DNA from: Pyronema omphalodes
Taxonomy: Eukaryota > Ascomycota > Pezizomycetes > Pezizales > Pyronemataceae
Reading direction: 5' to 3'
Assembly (NCBI GenBank): GCA_024516155.1
Contig: JAJJXM010000039.1
Location: forward strand, 124,001 to 188,000
DNA: 64,000 bases
Both the position numbers and the translations under genes were made by a program. Position 1 is the first letter of the stretch. Each line of letters starts with the position of its first letter. This document shows positions 21,767 to 32,970 of this stretch, piece after piece. The notes under the pieces are model-generated. The model did no database searches and was not told the origin of the DNA. It saw nothing but the letters and a program-made list of their open reading frames with translations.

Positions 21767-21980
21767 CCCCTACAGCTCGTGGTATGTGATTCATCAATAA
21801 TCGATCATCAACTTCAGCTGCACGGCACACAACAACAACACAACACGGCCCAACGACACAACGGCAACAACAACACAACGACAACATAAACACCACAGCA
21901 ACACAACAACACAACGACTCGTCAGCCGTGTGCCGTGACAGTCACTTGAACACAACGATCGTCAGCCGTGTGCCGTGACA

Positions 21981-22089
21981 GTCACTTGAGAATGAGGAAC
22001 ACCACGATATTACCGCCTGTGCGCAGCCGAGCGAGTGCATAGTTGCCAGTAATCTGGCGGAGGAGACGTTATCGAAAGCTCCTCGTACA
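21981..22089 (-). pseudogene. L2 ORF2, RT palm fragment
   Basis: This short piece encodes GAFDNVSSARLLATMHSLG and WCSSFSSD, which continue the RT motif A begun at 32971-33010. It ends at the B1 LTR. GTACA at 22085-22089 is one copy of the target duplication of C. Confidence 0.9.
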
Positions 22090-23435
22090 TGTCACACCCT
22101 ACAATGTCTGAGAATAGAATAGATATCATATATAACGCTATGGAGAATATGGCAAACTCGACAGGAGAATGAATAATGAAGTTAGTCTGCCGGGCCGGAA
22201 CCCCCAGAGGTGCTCCGGCTAGCCACGTCACGTGATTCGTGACTTTCCGATAGGATATCACCAGGATCCCGGCCCGAGGCGTCGAAACTATTATTCACTG
22301 TCAGTTTGGGAGGACTCAGGACGGAGAAGGGGAAAGAACACTTACCTCAAGGGTGTCGACTTACCCTTGAGACAACTACAAACGACGCTGATGGAGAAAG
22401 AAGAAGACGATGAAAGGTCACCTCCTTATACCTGAGGACAGTTCGGCAATACAGCTACATAGGGCTGCATAGGAACAGAGGATTCCAGGAAGATGCAGAT
22501 GCGGCGCAAGAGTGTCATCCGGTGTTACTAGTTGGGTGAACAGTGGGGCGAGAGATAAGGCAGAGTCTAGTCAGCAAACAGGAGTGGAATGCAGGACAAG
22601 GGTAACAGTGCATCAGCATGAGACGACGTCCAGCAGGGAACCCCACTCATGAATGACGCGTCCTTGGGCCTAGAGCTGCCAACTTGGAAACAATACGGCG
22701 TTTGCATCCACACCAGGGTGTGGCTGCGCGCAAGTGCGCGCAGGTGGGGCACATATGACATCACACAGGAATGTGACGGGGCAGTGCGCTCGGTAGGGCA
22801 TGGTATGCCTTATGATGTCAGTGACCTCTACTTGCAATCGAGATTCCTAGGGAGATCTATGATGGCGCGACTCATACGATAAATGACTCATGCGTCATTA
22901 TCAGAAGAGTTCATGCATGATGCAGTCAGACGGAGTTGCCCTCCGGTGTGACTCATAACCCAGCACCTATTGGAAGGTGTGGTAGTACGGTGAGCTATTT
23001 CAAGGATTAATCTGACCAGGGCGAGCATTAGGCAAGTGAGCAAATTTTTAATTGCGCGCTTAGCATGATGCAAGCCTCAGCAGATGCGTCACAGCTTTGA
23101 CCCATGTCTATCTCCTAAGCTCAGTTGGCAGTTGGTTCCCCAAGGAAGGCTGGGCGAATTTGTAGACGAAAGTCTATAAAGACCCTATGTCTTCCCTCTG
23201 TCTCCTCCATCATCATCCATTGATCCTCTACGCGACGATACGCTATCTACACCAACAAATACCTCCAAAGAACCCTTAAGTTTATTCGGCCTGTGATCGG
23301 TTGATTCTCTTCCTAGCTTATCTTTGGAATAAGTTCTTTAGTTCTTGGGAACGAAGTGTCTGTCTACCAGGAAGAGAATACTTGAGATACAACCGGAAAA
23401 GCCACTGCATAGTTAGGACTGTGCCCAGGTTCACA
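22090..23435 (+). repeat. 5' LTR of C
   Basis: A 1346-bp LTR starting TGTCACACCC and ending CAGGTTCACA. It has two adjacent perfect inverted repeats at 22708-22743 and a TATAAA box at 23175-23180. It matches 29580-29612 joined to 31621-32970. Confidence 0.95.
23175..23180 (+). promoter_or_regulatory. TATA box of the C LTR
   Basis: TATAAA is followed by a pyrimidine-rich stretch (CTTCCCTCTGTCTCCTCC), typical of a fungal start-site region. The 3' LTR has TATAAAA at 32704-32710 in the same context. Confidence 0.6.
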
Positions 23436-23557
23436 CTATAAACTTAAGGCTACAAGCTACCAAGTTTATTAATCGACACGAATACGAAGACCCTCTTCTA
23501 GGGCAATACGAAAGCCAAAACCCTCCAAAACTGATAGACACAATCCAATCAACAATA

Positions 23558-25527
23558 ATGGCCTCACGCAGAATCGCTGGACCTGCTGGTCACGATAACG
23601 GCCTTGATGCTCCTATGGGCAACACCATCAGCATTACCCGTCCTCGTTCATGGATGAGGTTACTACTCGGGGACCAGCACGGGTCCATCATGGAACAACG
23701 ATCAAACAGGGGATGTTCCTCAATGGGTAGTTTTAATGATGGAAAGGATGGATGCTACAGAAGGAGATATCAGGAGTTGATTGAGGCAGCCGGAGAAGGG
23801 GCTGCAATGAATGAACTGTTGAACAGGTGAAGGGGCTATACCAGGAAATGGCCCAAGGCATGCAGAAAGCCTACGATATTTTGGCAAAGAAGGGGAACTT
23901 GGACCAGGAGGTTAACCTCCAAACTGTTATGCGACTAGTTCAAGCCAGCAATGAGTTTGCTGGTCAAGTGTGGAAGACAATCGGCGACCTTGCTACAGAT
24001 GCAAAGTCAAAGAAGCAGCGAATCAAGCAGCTGCTGAAAGATTAAACCAGGGCATTCAAAAACGAATGCCATTCTCGAAGCCTTTACTCAGAGGCAGCGG
24101 GAAATCAACAGAGAAATTGAGAGTATGGGCATTCGAGAAAAACACTTGGGATGCCATTGGACAACAGGACGACGAGAAACGGGACAGGCGGATTGAAGCC
24201 TGTGCATCGCTGAAGAAACCCATCAACAGCGACTACTGACTATGAGGAACAGAGGGAGGAGGAGAAATTGGAGTTGGTCAACAAGGTCATCAGCCTTGTT
24301 ATGTCCAAAATCCAGAAAAAAGAAAATTTCGATGCAAAGTCTCTCACCGAGGCTATGCATGAGGAGATGACTTCAAAACCCCTTCCCTTGGCAGAGCGCC
24401 AGAATTCCTGTTACCACCATAGAGGATGGATCTTGACAGTGGTCAAGGAAACGGTGGAGGAAAGCCATGGTGGTAGAATTCCGCCACCTCCACCACCCCA
24501 TGTGACCCTTCGACGACGAAGATTCAGATGATGAGTATATCAGAGAAGCATTGGGAAAGAAAGCGCCAGGCGCGCAAAGAAAAAGACAGAAAGCACGAAA
24601 TCCAGAGGCGAAGAATGCAACAGAGGCATTTTTGGAGTCACTGGTTAAAAAATTACAACAATCCGAACCTGCTGGCCTAAGAGACCAAAGATGCCTGAAA
24701 TGAAGGCACCGCAGTTCTTTAGTGGGAAGGATAAACATTGTTCAGGACATGGTGGATGTCGGTTAAAGATTATATTGAAACATACACGAAAACATTTCCA
24801 GACGAAGATGATCAGGTTAAGTGGGTTGGGAGCTTGCTCACGCATAAGGCCTTGAGCTGGCACCAGGAAAGAAGGAAAAGTATTCAACGACAAGGGTTAA
24901 GGGATACTTGGGTTGCATTTTCAAGTGCAATTGAGACTAGATTTGAGGATAGGCGAGAGGCCCAAAAAGACGTCAAGAGGATACGGAACTCCAATACGAT
25001 GGAGACATTGACGATTACATCACCAAGTTGGAGGATCTGAATAGAGGGTTGGGGCAATTGGCCCATGTACAGGAATGTCATCTGGGAGGCGATGACACCT
25101 GCAATTAAAAAAATGGTTTATCAGAGATGTGGTGGTATTCCCACCGATGATGAACAGATGATTGATGCAGTAAAGGATGCTGCACATGTTGTTGAAGAAT
25201 TAGAAGAGGAATTGAAGGGTTCAAAGAAGAGGACTCTGGAGGTACGAGAGGATCGTACAAAAGATAAAAATAAACATAAGGAAAATGTGCGCCCTAAGGA
25301 GGTACAGCACCAGGACAAATTTAAGGAGAAAAAGGATAAGAAAGTTTTTGCTGGAAAAAAGTCAGAAAAACCGGCGGTTTATGCCTCAGGAAGGGAGGCT
25401 TACAAGGAGTACCCCAACAGAAATTGATAAACACAAGAAGGAAAAGGCAGACTGTTGGCGTTGTGGACGTTCTGGGCATAAGATGTACGACTGCTATGCA
25501 AAGAAAACAGTGGGGGAACTGAGTTGA
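23558..25527 (+). pseudogene. gag: C gag with zinc knuckle
   Basis: Gag starts at ATG 23558 (MASRRIAGPAGHDNGLDAPM), about 120 bases after the LTR. Readable blocks: VNLQTVMRLVQASNEFAGQV (~23910), the capsid core TWWMSVKDYIETYTKTFPDE (~24745) with WVGSLLTHKALSWHQERR, a lysine-rich stretch (~25200-25400), and a CX2CX4HX4C knuckle, CWRCGRSGHKMYDC (~25456-25497). Frameshifts or stops lie near 23830, 24045, 24240, 24530, 25040 and 25430. Confidence 0.82.
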
Positions 25528-25776
25528 CAAAGGATGGAAAGGTAGCTTCTTCAGGGAAGAGGAAGCGTGATGATGAAGAATTGAGGAACAAGAAAAGCCT
25601 AAGGAAAAGAGAAGGCTAAAACTGCTGCAGTAAGGCAGGATAATGAGGATATGGACATGCCTGATGCGCAGCCTAGGATATGGGAATTGGGAAGATCAAA
25701 ATATGGAATCGGATTTTAAAGTCCTCAGGGAGGCGTCACCCGAGGAGGAAACAGATACAGACGCATTAATTGGGAA

Positions 25777-26283
25777 ATGTGCGGGAACAAAAGGAAAACA
25801 ACGGACAGCCTTGAGTCGACCAGGACTAAGAGTCGACGATCAGACAACGGAGATGCAATTCCAGGAACAGGAATTAGCACCAACTCCTCCTCACCATGGC
25901 CGAGACCAATAATCAATATGGTTCTCAATTGGTCCAAGAATCAGCAACACACAGTGAGAGTCCTCTTAGATACAGGCTCACTGCTGCCCTCCTGGACAAA
26001 GCCTTTGTCCACAAATACAAAATCCCAACCGTCAAAAGAGACACCCCTCCAAATTCGCAACTTCAACAATGAAATAGTTGCTGGAGCAGGAGTATTTTTA
26101 CGGTTCCATTCTTATTGCAGCATAAGCAACATTTTGCTGCAGAATCATTTGAAGTCGCTCCGCTGGATAGTGACTGCGATGCTATCCTCCATATTGGTGG
26201 ATGGCGCAACATCAGCCTTGCAACCTCTGGGGAGACCAAAATCAGATCTCATTTACCTCCTCACCTCAAGAGAAGTGCACTAA
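25777..26283 (+). pseudogene. C aspartic protease
   Basis: The active site LLDTGSLLP is intact (DTGS at 25969-25980). The following flap region is readable (TPLQIRNFNNEIVAGAG) but the frame changes after DTGSLLP and again before 26283. It follows gag with no clean junction, so how pol was expressed cannot be judged. Confidence 0.75.
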
Positions 26284-28030
26284 GGCGCAAGCCAGTGCCT
26301 TCTCCCTCCAGGTCGACAAACAGTACTCGACCACCCAGAGGCCTTAATTCTTAGGTCACATCTCATCCGTATCCACCACAGAAGAATTATCAGAGGAACT
26401 TCAACAAGTCTCCTGAGAAGTTGCGTGGCTGGATCAATATCATGACAAAGGAAGCAGCAGATAGGCTTCCAGAACATAAACATACGACCACGCAATTGAC
26501 CTTAAAAAGGAGAAACTCCTCCTTGGGGACCTGTCTATGCTCTTAACGAAGTTGAGCTAGAAAATTATACGCTGCGTACTGGGAAAATCAGACCTTCCAA
26601 GTCACCAGCAGCAGCTCCTATTCTCTTCGTCCCAAAGGCCCATGGCAGAGGTCTTCGGTTATGTGTTGACTATCGGGGCATAAATAAAATTACAATTGCC
26701 AACCGATACCCGCTCCACTATGTCAGAATTACAAGACAGAGTGCGAGGATACAAAATATTACAAAGATGGATCTAAGAATGGATACCATCTAATAAGAAT
26801 AAAAGAAGGAGATGAATGGAAAACGGCTTTCAGGTGCCGTTATGGATTATATGAATTTTGGTTATGCCTTTTGGGTTGAGCAATGCTCGGCCACATTCCA
26901 AGATATGATGAATCATATCTTTAGGGATATGTTGGATCAAGGAGTTATTGCATATATTGATGATGTACTCATCTATGCGGAGACGGAAGAAAAGCATGAT
27001 GAGTTGGTTAAAGAAGTATTAAAAAGGTTGGAAGAAAATGGGTTGGTTATATCACCGGAAAAATGTGTCTGGGGACAAAGGAAAGTGGAATTTCTGGGAT
27101 ATATATCAGCAGGATGGATTGAAATGGCTAAGGACAAGGTGGAAACAGTCCTTATATGGGAACCCCCAAAGTCCTTGAAGGAAGTGCAAGGTTTTCTTGG
27201 ATTCGCTAACTTCATCGGAGATTCATTAAGGACGTCTAAAGAGATATGTCCGTCCTCTACAGAATCAACAAAAGGCGATCCAAAGAAATGGGAACGGACT
27301 GTTGCTATGGAATTAGCATTTCACGAGTTGAAAGAATCGATTTACAATAGCACCGATCTTGTGTCATTTTGATCCAAGAAGGGTTGTATAGTTGATACTG
27401 ATGTTTCGGATTTTGCTGTAGGCGCAGTTCTGTCCCAGAAAGGGGATGATGGAAAGTGCATCCAAGTGCTTTCCATTCAAGAAAATTCACTCTACGTGAG
27501 ATAATTATGAGATTCACGACAAAGAGCTACTGGCTATTGTGGACTCATTCAAAGTATGGAGAAGATATCTTGAAGGAGCAATGTTTACTGTGGAAGTTAC
27601 AGCGACCACCAGAAGCTGGAGTATTTTACAACAACAAAAGCACTCAATTGACGTCAGAGCTAGATGTGCTCAAGAGCTTGCTGGCCGTTGACTTCAAATT
27701 ATTACAGACCTGGGGGTTAAGAATGGAAAACCTGATGCTCTATCTAGGCGTCCGGAGTTCCGCCCTTGAAAGGGGGGAGGTGAGGTGAAGATCAGCCGAT
27801 ACGACGATCCTACATAAGAATCATTTTGCATCAATTCGTCAATCAGCAGTGGCGGAGAAGGAAATCTTTCATAATTTCTTCAGCACGTCTTCCTCTATTC
27901 CCTTGGTTAAGTGGTCTACGAATTTTTGAAGATGGTTTAAGGAAGCTGGGAAAACTGGATCAGATTCACGTGGAGGCAACGAAGAAAAAAAAAAAAAAAA
28001 AAAAAAAAAAAACATTAAAGAACCACTGAC
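26284..28030 (+). pseudogene. pol: C reverse transcriptase and RNase H
   Basis: The RT shows [19 protein letters not shown] (~26625), a degraded palm, YIDDVLIYAE (catalytic YIDD at 26953-26964) and FLGFANF. RNase H shows DTDVSDFAVGAVLSQKGDDG near 27390 (first catalytic Asp region). At 27985-28012 there is a run of 28 A in coding sequence between RNase H and integrase. Stops are frequent. Confidence 0.82.
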
Positions 28031-29409
28031 GATAGAGGATGGCATACTCTATCGAAAAGAAAAACTAGGGGTACCAAAGGATTTGGTAAATATGATTCTT
28101 GTATCCGATCATGACTCTAAAATTGCAGGTCACTTTGGACCAGACAAAACTATTGCATTAATTCGTGAAGGAACTTCTGGTGGCAGAAGATGGAAAGAAG
28201 GAGATGGAGAAGGAATGATAAATATGTAAGGCTGTATGGAATGTCAAAAAAGATGACAAAAGGCGCGGCACCTTAAGTATGGATTACTTCAACCTTTGCA
28301 ATTACCCTATGCCCCATGGCAATCGATCGCCATGGACTTTATTACGGACCTACCGGAGTCAAATAGATGTGATCAACTCTCGGTAGTAGTTGATCGATTT
28401 TCAAAGATGGCCCACTTTATACCATTGCAAAAGGATGGCAAGACAACTGCAGACCTTGTCCGGATCTTTGCTAAAGAAATATGGAAATTACATGGGCTGC
28501 CAACAGACATTGTTTCAGATAGGGACTCCAGGTTCACCAGTACGACCTGGAAAGCATTTCTTGGGACACTAGCTATCACACCTAGAATGTCCACAGCGTT
28601 CCACCCTCAAACAGACGGTCAAACGGAACAACTCAACCAGACAATTGAAGCTTACCTCCGCTCTTTCGACAATCATGAGATGGACGATTGGGTTGACCTG
28701 TTGCCAATGGCAGAGTTTGCTTACAACAACTCAGTAACCACCGCTACAGGACTTTCACCCTTCTATGCGAACTACGGTTACAACCCCATTGCAAGCAACC
28801 CAACTGCAACTGCCGTGCGAAACCCAGCCAGCAAAGCATACGCCCACTGGATGCATACTGTGCATGAAGGAGCAAAGCTATCCTTACAGAAGGCACAAGA
28901 AAGAATGAAAAAGTATGCAGACCTACAACGCAAGGAGGCACCTATTTACCAAGTTGGAGACTTAGTTATGCTCGATGGACGACACAAAAACAAGACGCCC
29001 ATCACATACATTGGATCACAAACTTCACGGTCCATTTCGAATCGAAAAAGTCATATCCCCAACAGCATTACGTCTCACATTACCACGAACATGGAAGATT
29101 CATAATGTCTTTCAGATTTCCCTACTTGAGCCTTTCCACACCGGTACAAGAGCTCCACCAGACCCAAACGACATTCTTAGGGAAGCAGACGATGTTGAGG
29201 GAAGCGAGGAGTACGACATTGATGAAATTATGAGCAGTTACGAATCGGGGAACAGAGTACTTTACCTCGTTAAATGGCTTGGGTGGCCTAACAAGAAAGA
29301 TTGGACGGCGGAACCCTTCGACAACTTTTCAGTAGGAGGTCAGGAAAAGCTAAGAGAATTCCATCTCAAGCATCCTGATTCTCCAAGGTACTACCGACTC
29401 AAGGATTAA
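28031..29409 (+). pseudogene. C integrase and chromodomain
   Basis: The best-preserved part of C: a 270-codon clean frame (28296-29105) starts at the integrase core. The catalytic triad is visible as MDFITDLP, VSDRDSRF and TDGQTEQLNQTIEAYL. The N-terminal zinc finger upstream (28100-28280) is broken. After a shift near 29000 the frame reads the GPY/F-type C-terminal part and a chromodomain, EEYDIDEIMSSYESGNRVLY then LVKWLGWPNKKDWTAEPFDN, ending at 29409. Chromodomains guide integration to marked chromatin. Confidence 0.88.
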
Positions 29410-29612
29410 AGCTTAATGTTTTTCCCACGTGGTTTTCATTAGGTTGAGTTGGTAGTAGGATGTAGGGGCTGGAGGACTACATCTATAATTGATCACTTAA
29501 TCACTTGGCAGCGGCGAGGTGCGATCACAGAATGATGAACTACGAGCTTCGGGACGAAGCTTGAACAGGGGGGAGGTCGTGTCACACCCTATAATGTGTG
29601 AGAATAGAATAG

Positions 29613-31606
29613 GTTTGTTTGTTTGTTTGTTTGTTTATTCATTACTCGTATGCAACCTTATTGGTTATGACGAGAGTACAGGTTTATAGTACATGGAAAG
29701 TCAAAAGCAAAAACAAACAAAGTCCCGTCTCTACCTCCGCTGATCCTCCCTTAGGCTGTGATTTTGTGGTCCTGTCCCCACTATTACTTCGTTGGTCTTG
29801 TTGTCCAACCGCGTCTGCTGTTCCAGTGCCCTGTTCGCACAGAGGCCACCGCGCCGGGTGTCCCCTCTATCCTCCACCCTTCCCCTCCCATTTTTAACCA
29901 TTTTTCCGCCTTTATTTCCTCCACACAGCAAAAACAAAACCAAAGCAAAGTTAAACAGCCACCGGGCCACCCGTGCCCCCGCTCTCCTCTCCTCTCTCCC
30001 CTCCTCCGCCGGTGTCTCCTGACTCTTTGCCCTTTGAGACACCCGGGCCCGCCCTGCCCCTCTTCTCCTCCCTCTCTCCCCTTCTCCTTCCTTCTTCCTC
30101 AGCCTTCTCACTGCTCCCCCTCGCATCTCTCCCCTTCTTGTCGGCTGTGTTGTCAGTCCAAGATTGCCATTCCCAAGCACAATCTGGACGTTGATGCCTC
30201 CGCTCTTGACGACTTCTGCCCAAGTCTTCTTTGCTGAGGAGGTTGTCGTTCTGGGTTGGTGGGTATTCTTTCCCCGGCCACCATTCTTTGTTGTAGGGGT
30301 CTTGCTGGGTGTCACTGCCGTAGGTGTCGTCTCCTTCGCTTTCTGCTTCTTCCTCTGTGTAGCCTTTGCCTCCACAGTCTTCCATCCATCGGTCTCAGCA
30401 GGGGCAGTGCTTGGGGCGTCGGGTAGAGGTGTGTCCTGAGCAGATGGACTGTCAGGGTGAGGTTCCGGTGGCGCTTCGGTCGACGTGATCGCGAGGAGAT
30501 GTAGGGGGGGCATAGGCTTGAGGGCATCAAGCTTGTCCTGGGCGGCGGTAGTCGCATGTTTTGAGTGCATCAGGCTTCGCACCGGTGATGCCGCTCTCGG
30601 TTTGCGGTTCACCGGTCTTCTGTTTGTCGGTGAGGTGGGTTCGGTGTACTGGTCGCTTCCCCTCCGCTTTCTCTTGCCAGGAGGGTTGCGAACAGCGTCC
30701 AGGACATCCTGAATGTCATGTTGGACGACGGACAGTTGCATAGTCATCTCTTCCATCGCTGAGGAAGACGCCGTGAGGTTCGGTGAGGGGGCACCGACAT
30801 GACTTGGTGCTGTTCGTCGATTTTCTTCTTCATGGCGTCCACAGCAGCCTTGAGAGCTGCTGTTTCTGCCTGCGTAGAGTCGTATGCTGCGCGCAGCTTC
30901 GTATTTTCGCCGAGCAGAACGTTGAATTTCGTCATCATGACGTCGAATCTGTGGCGCATCTCATCGCTGTTGTTGCGTATGGTGTCATCGAGGGTATTGA
31001 AGCGTCGCTGTGTATCCCGGTGGATCTGTTGTATCCCCAGGAAGTTGGCTCCAGTGAGTTCGGCGTGATTGTTTTCAAACAGTTGATCTAGGGTGTCATA
31101 GTCGTCATCAACTGCGACTGCCTCGTTAATTGCAGATACGAAGAGGCGACGGTAGGTTCTGAACCGGCTGTGTTCAGTTGTCGCCTGTTGCTGCTGTGTT
31201 GAAGCCGAAGGAACTGGTGATCCTGCCAAGACCACACTCTGGAAGGGCTTTCCAGCGATGGTTCCATCAACTTCATCAACTTTTCCATCTCTTTCATCAA
31301 ATGTAGGATTGGATCCATCATGAGGAAGGTCGGCTAGAACATTGTACGCGTTTTTCGGACCGTTTCGATCGTCGGGCGTTGTTCTGTCGTTGTTTTGGCG
31401 ACATTTCGTGAGGTGGGGTAAGCCAAAACTCGTGAAAACTCAGATTTTGCGACAAAAGTCAACAAAAACAACGTAGAATTCCCTGAAAATTCAAAGAATA
31501 ACGTAACAGAGTGCTGCGAATCCAAATCCGATGAGAAAACCGGGGGTTTCGGTGCTCGTTGTTGAGAATGCAGGGGGGGGGGTCGCCGTTGCCGTGTGGT
31601 GTGCGC
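29613..31606 (-). mobile_element. H2: ORF1-only LINE-like element
   Basis: This copy of H1 lies in the C 3' LTR. The left junction is TGTGAGAATAGAATAG (29597-29612) and the right TGTGAATAGAATAG (31607-31620), a target duplication with a two-base difference; the uninterrupted site is at about 22107-22122 in the 5' LTR. The (AAAC)n tail is at 29613-29636 (complement) and the poly-C 5' start at about 31572-31582. Confidence 0.9.
29731..31235 (-). pseudogene. H2 coiled-coil ORF1-like protein
   Basis: Two long overlapping frames: 31235-30744 (164 codons, with FNVLLGENTKLRAAYDSTQA and KAAVDAMKKKIDE) and 30756-29731 (341 codons, starting MEEMTMQLSVVQHDIQDVL, with KKTWAEVVKSGGINVQIVLG). They overlap by 13 bases and are in different frames, so the product needs a frameshift or the junction holds an indel. 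The last ~150 codons of the second frame lie in purine-rich sequence shared with the LINE 3' UTR. There is no RT or endonuclease. Confidence 0.65.
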
Positions 31607-32970
31607 TGTGAATAGAATAGGTATCATATAACGCTATGGAGAATATGGCAAACTCGACAGGAGAATGAATAATGAAGTTAGTATCCCGGGCCGGAACCCC
31701 CAGAAGAGCTCCGGCTCGCAACGTCACGTGATTCCTGACTTTCCGATAGCACCTGACGAGGATCCCGGCCCGAGGCGTCGAAACTATTATTCACTGTCAG
31801 TCTGGGGGGACTCACGACGGAGAAGGGGAAAGCAACACTTACCTCAAGGGTGTCGACTTACCCTTGAGACAACTACAAACGACGCTGATGGAGAAAGAGC
31901 AAGACGACGAAAGGTCACCTCCTTATACCTGAGGACAGTTCGGCAATACACGGCTACGATAGGGGCTGCATAGGAACAGAGGATTCCAGGAAGATGCAGA
32001 TGCGGCGCAAGAGTGTTATCCGGTGTTACTAGTTGGGTGAACAGTGGGGCGAGAGATAAGGCAGAGTCTAGGCAGCAAACAGGAGTGGAATGCAGGACAA
32101 GGGTCTACAGTGCATCAGCATGAGACGACGTCCAGCAGGGAACCCCACTCAGGAAACTGTTTGATGAAACTGATATCACGCGTCCTTGGGCCTAGAGCTG
32201 CGAACTTGGAAACAATACGGCGTTTGCATCCACACCAGGGTGTGGCTGCGCGCAAGTGCTCGCAGGTGGGGCACATATGACATCACACAGGAATGTGACG
32301 GGGCAATGCGCTCCGGTAGGGCATGGTCTGCCTTATGATGTCAGTGACCTCTACTTGCAATCGAGATTCTCTAGGGAGATCTATGATGGCCTGACTCATA
32401 CGATAAATTACTCATGCGTCATTATCAGAAGAGTTCATGCATGATGCAGTCAGACGGAGTTGCCCTCCGGTGTGACTCATAACCCCAGCACCTTATTGCA
32501 AGGTGTGGTAGTACGGTCAGCTATTTCAAGGATTGATCTGACCAGGGCGAGCATTAGGCAAGTGAGCAATTAATTTAATTGCGCGCTTAGCATGATGCAA
32601 GCCTCAGCAGATGCGTCACAGCTTTGACCCATGTCTTATCTCCTAAGCTCAGTTTGGCAGTTGGTTCCCCAAGGAAGGCTGGGTGAATTTGTAGACGAAA
32701 GTCTATAAAAGACCCTATGTCTTCCCTCTGTCTCCTCCATCATCATCCATTTGATCCTCTACGCGACGATACACTATCTACACCAACAAATACCTCCAAA
32801 GATGACCCTTAAGTTTATTTGGCCTGTGATCGGTTAATTCTCTTCCTAGCTTATCTTTGGAATAAGTTCCATTAGTTCTTGGGAACGAAGTGTCTGTCTA
32901 CGCCAGGACAGAATGCTTGAGATACAACCGGAAAAGCCTCTGCATAGTTAGGACTCTGCCCAGGTTCACA

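Larger units (their letters stand above)
15175..21980 (-). mobile_element. B1: family-B gypsy element, interrupted four times
   Basis: This minus-strand gypsy has a 5' LTR (20187-21980, split by L4), gag (18643-20193), protease (17375-17790), and RT and RNase H (15175-16579). Gag and protease are separated by H3, protease and RT by solo LTR A3, and RNase H is cut by L1. The integrase and 3' LTR should lie beyond the 3' end of L1, outside the window. It is inserted into L2 RT, which resumes at about 21981. Confidence 0.8.
20187..21980 (-). repeat. B1 5' LTR, split by L4
   Basis: The LTR sequence occupies 20187-20595 and about 21779-21980 (about 580 bp without L4) and matches B2 at 36293-36869. 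It starts (minus strand) TGTCACGGCACACGGCTGACG, followed by a stretch of CAACAA-type simple repeats. The end near 20187 (GGCACGCA) is inferred from the point where B1 and B2 stop matching; no second LTR is in the window to prove it. Confidence 0.7.
22090..32970 (+). mobile_element. C: chromodomain gypsy element
   Basis: This plus-strand element has ~1.35-kb LTRs (TGTCACACCC...GGTTCACA), gag, protease, RT, RNase H, integrase and a chromodomain. It is flanked by GTACA (22085-22089 and 32971-32975). A G-rich polypurine tract lies just before the 3' LTR (about 29567-29576). The length includes H2 (1994 bp) inside its 3' LTR; without it the element is about 8.9 kb. All ORFs are broken. Confidence 0.95.
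29580..32970 (+). repeat. 3' LTR of C, interrupted by H2
   Basis: The first 33 bases (29580-29612) and the last 1350 (31621-32970) match the 5' LTR; H2 lies between. A second copy of the site duplicated by H2 is part of the right piece. It is followed by GTACA. Confidence 0.95.
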
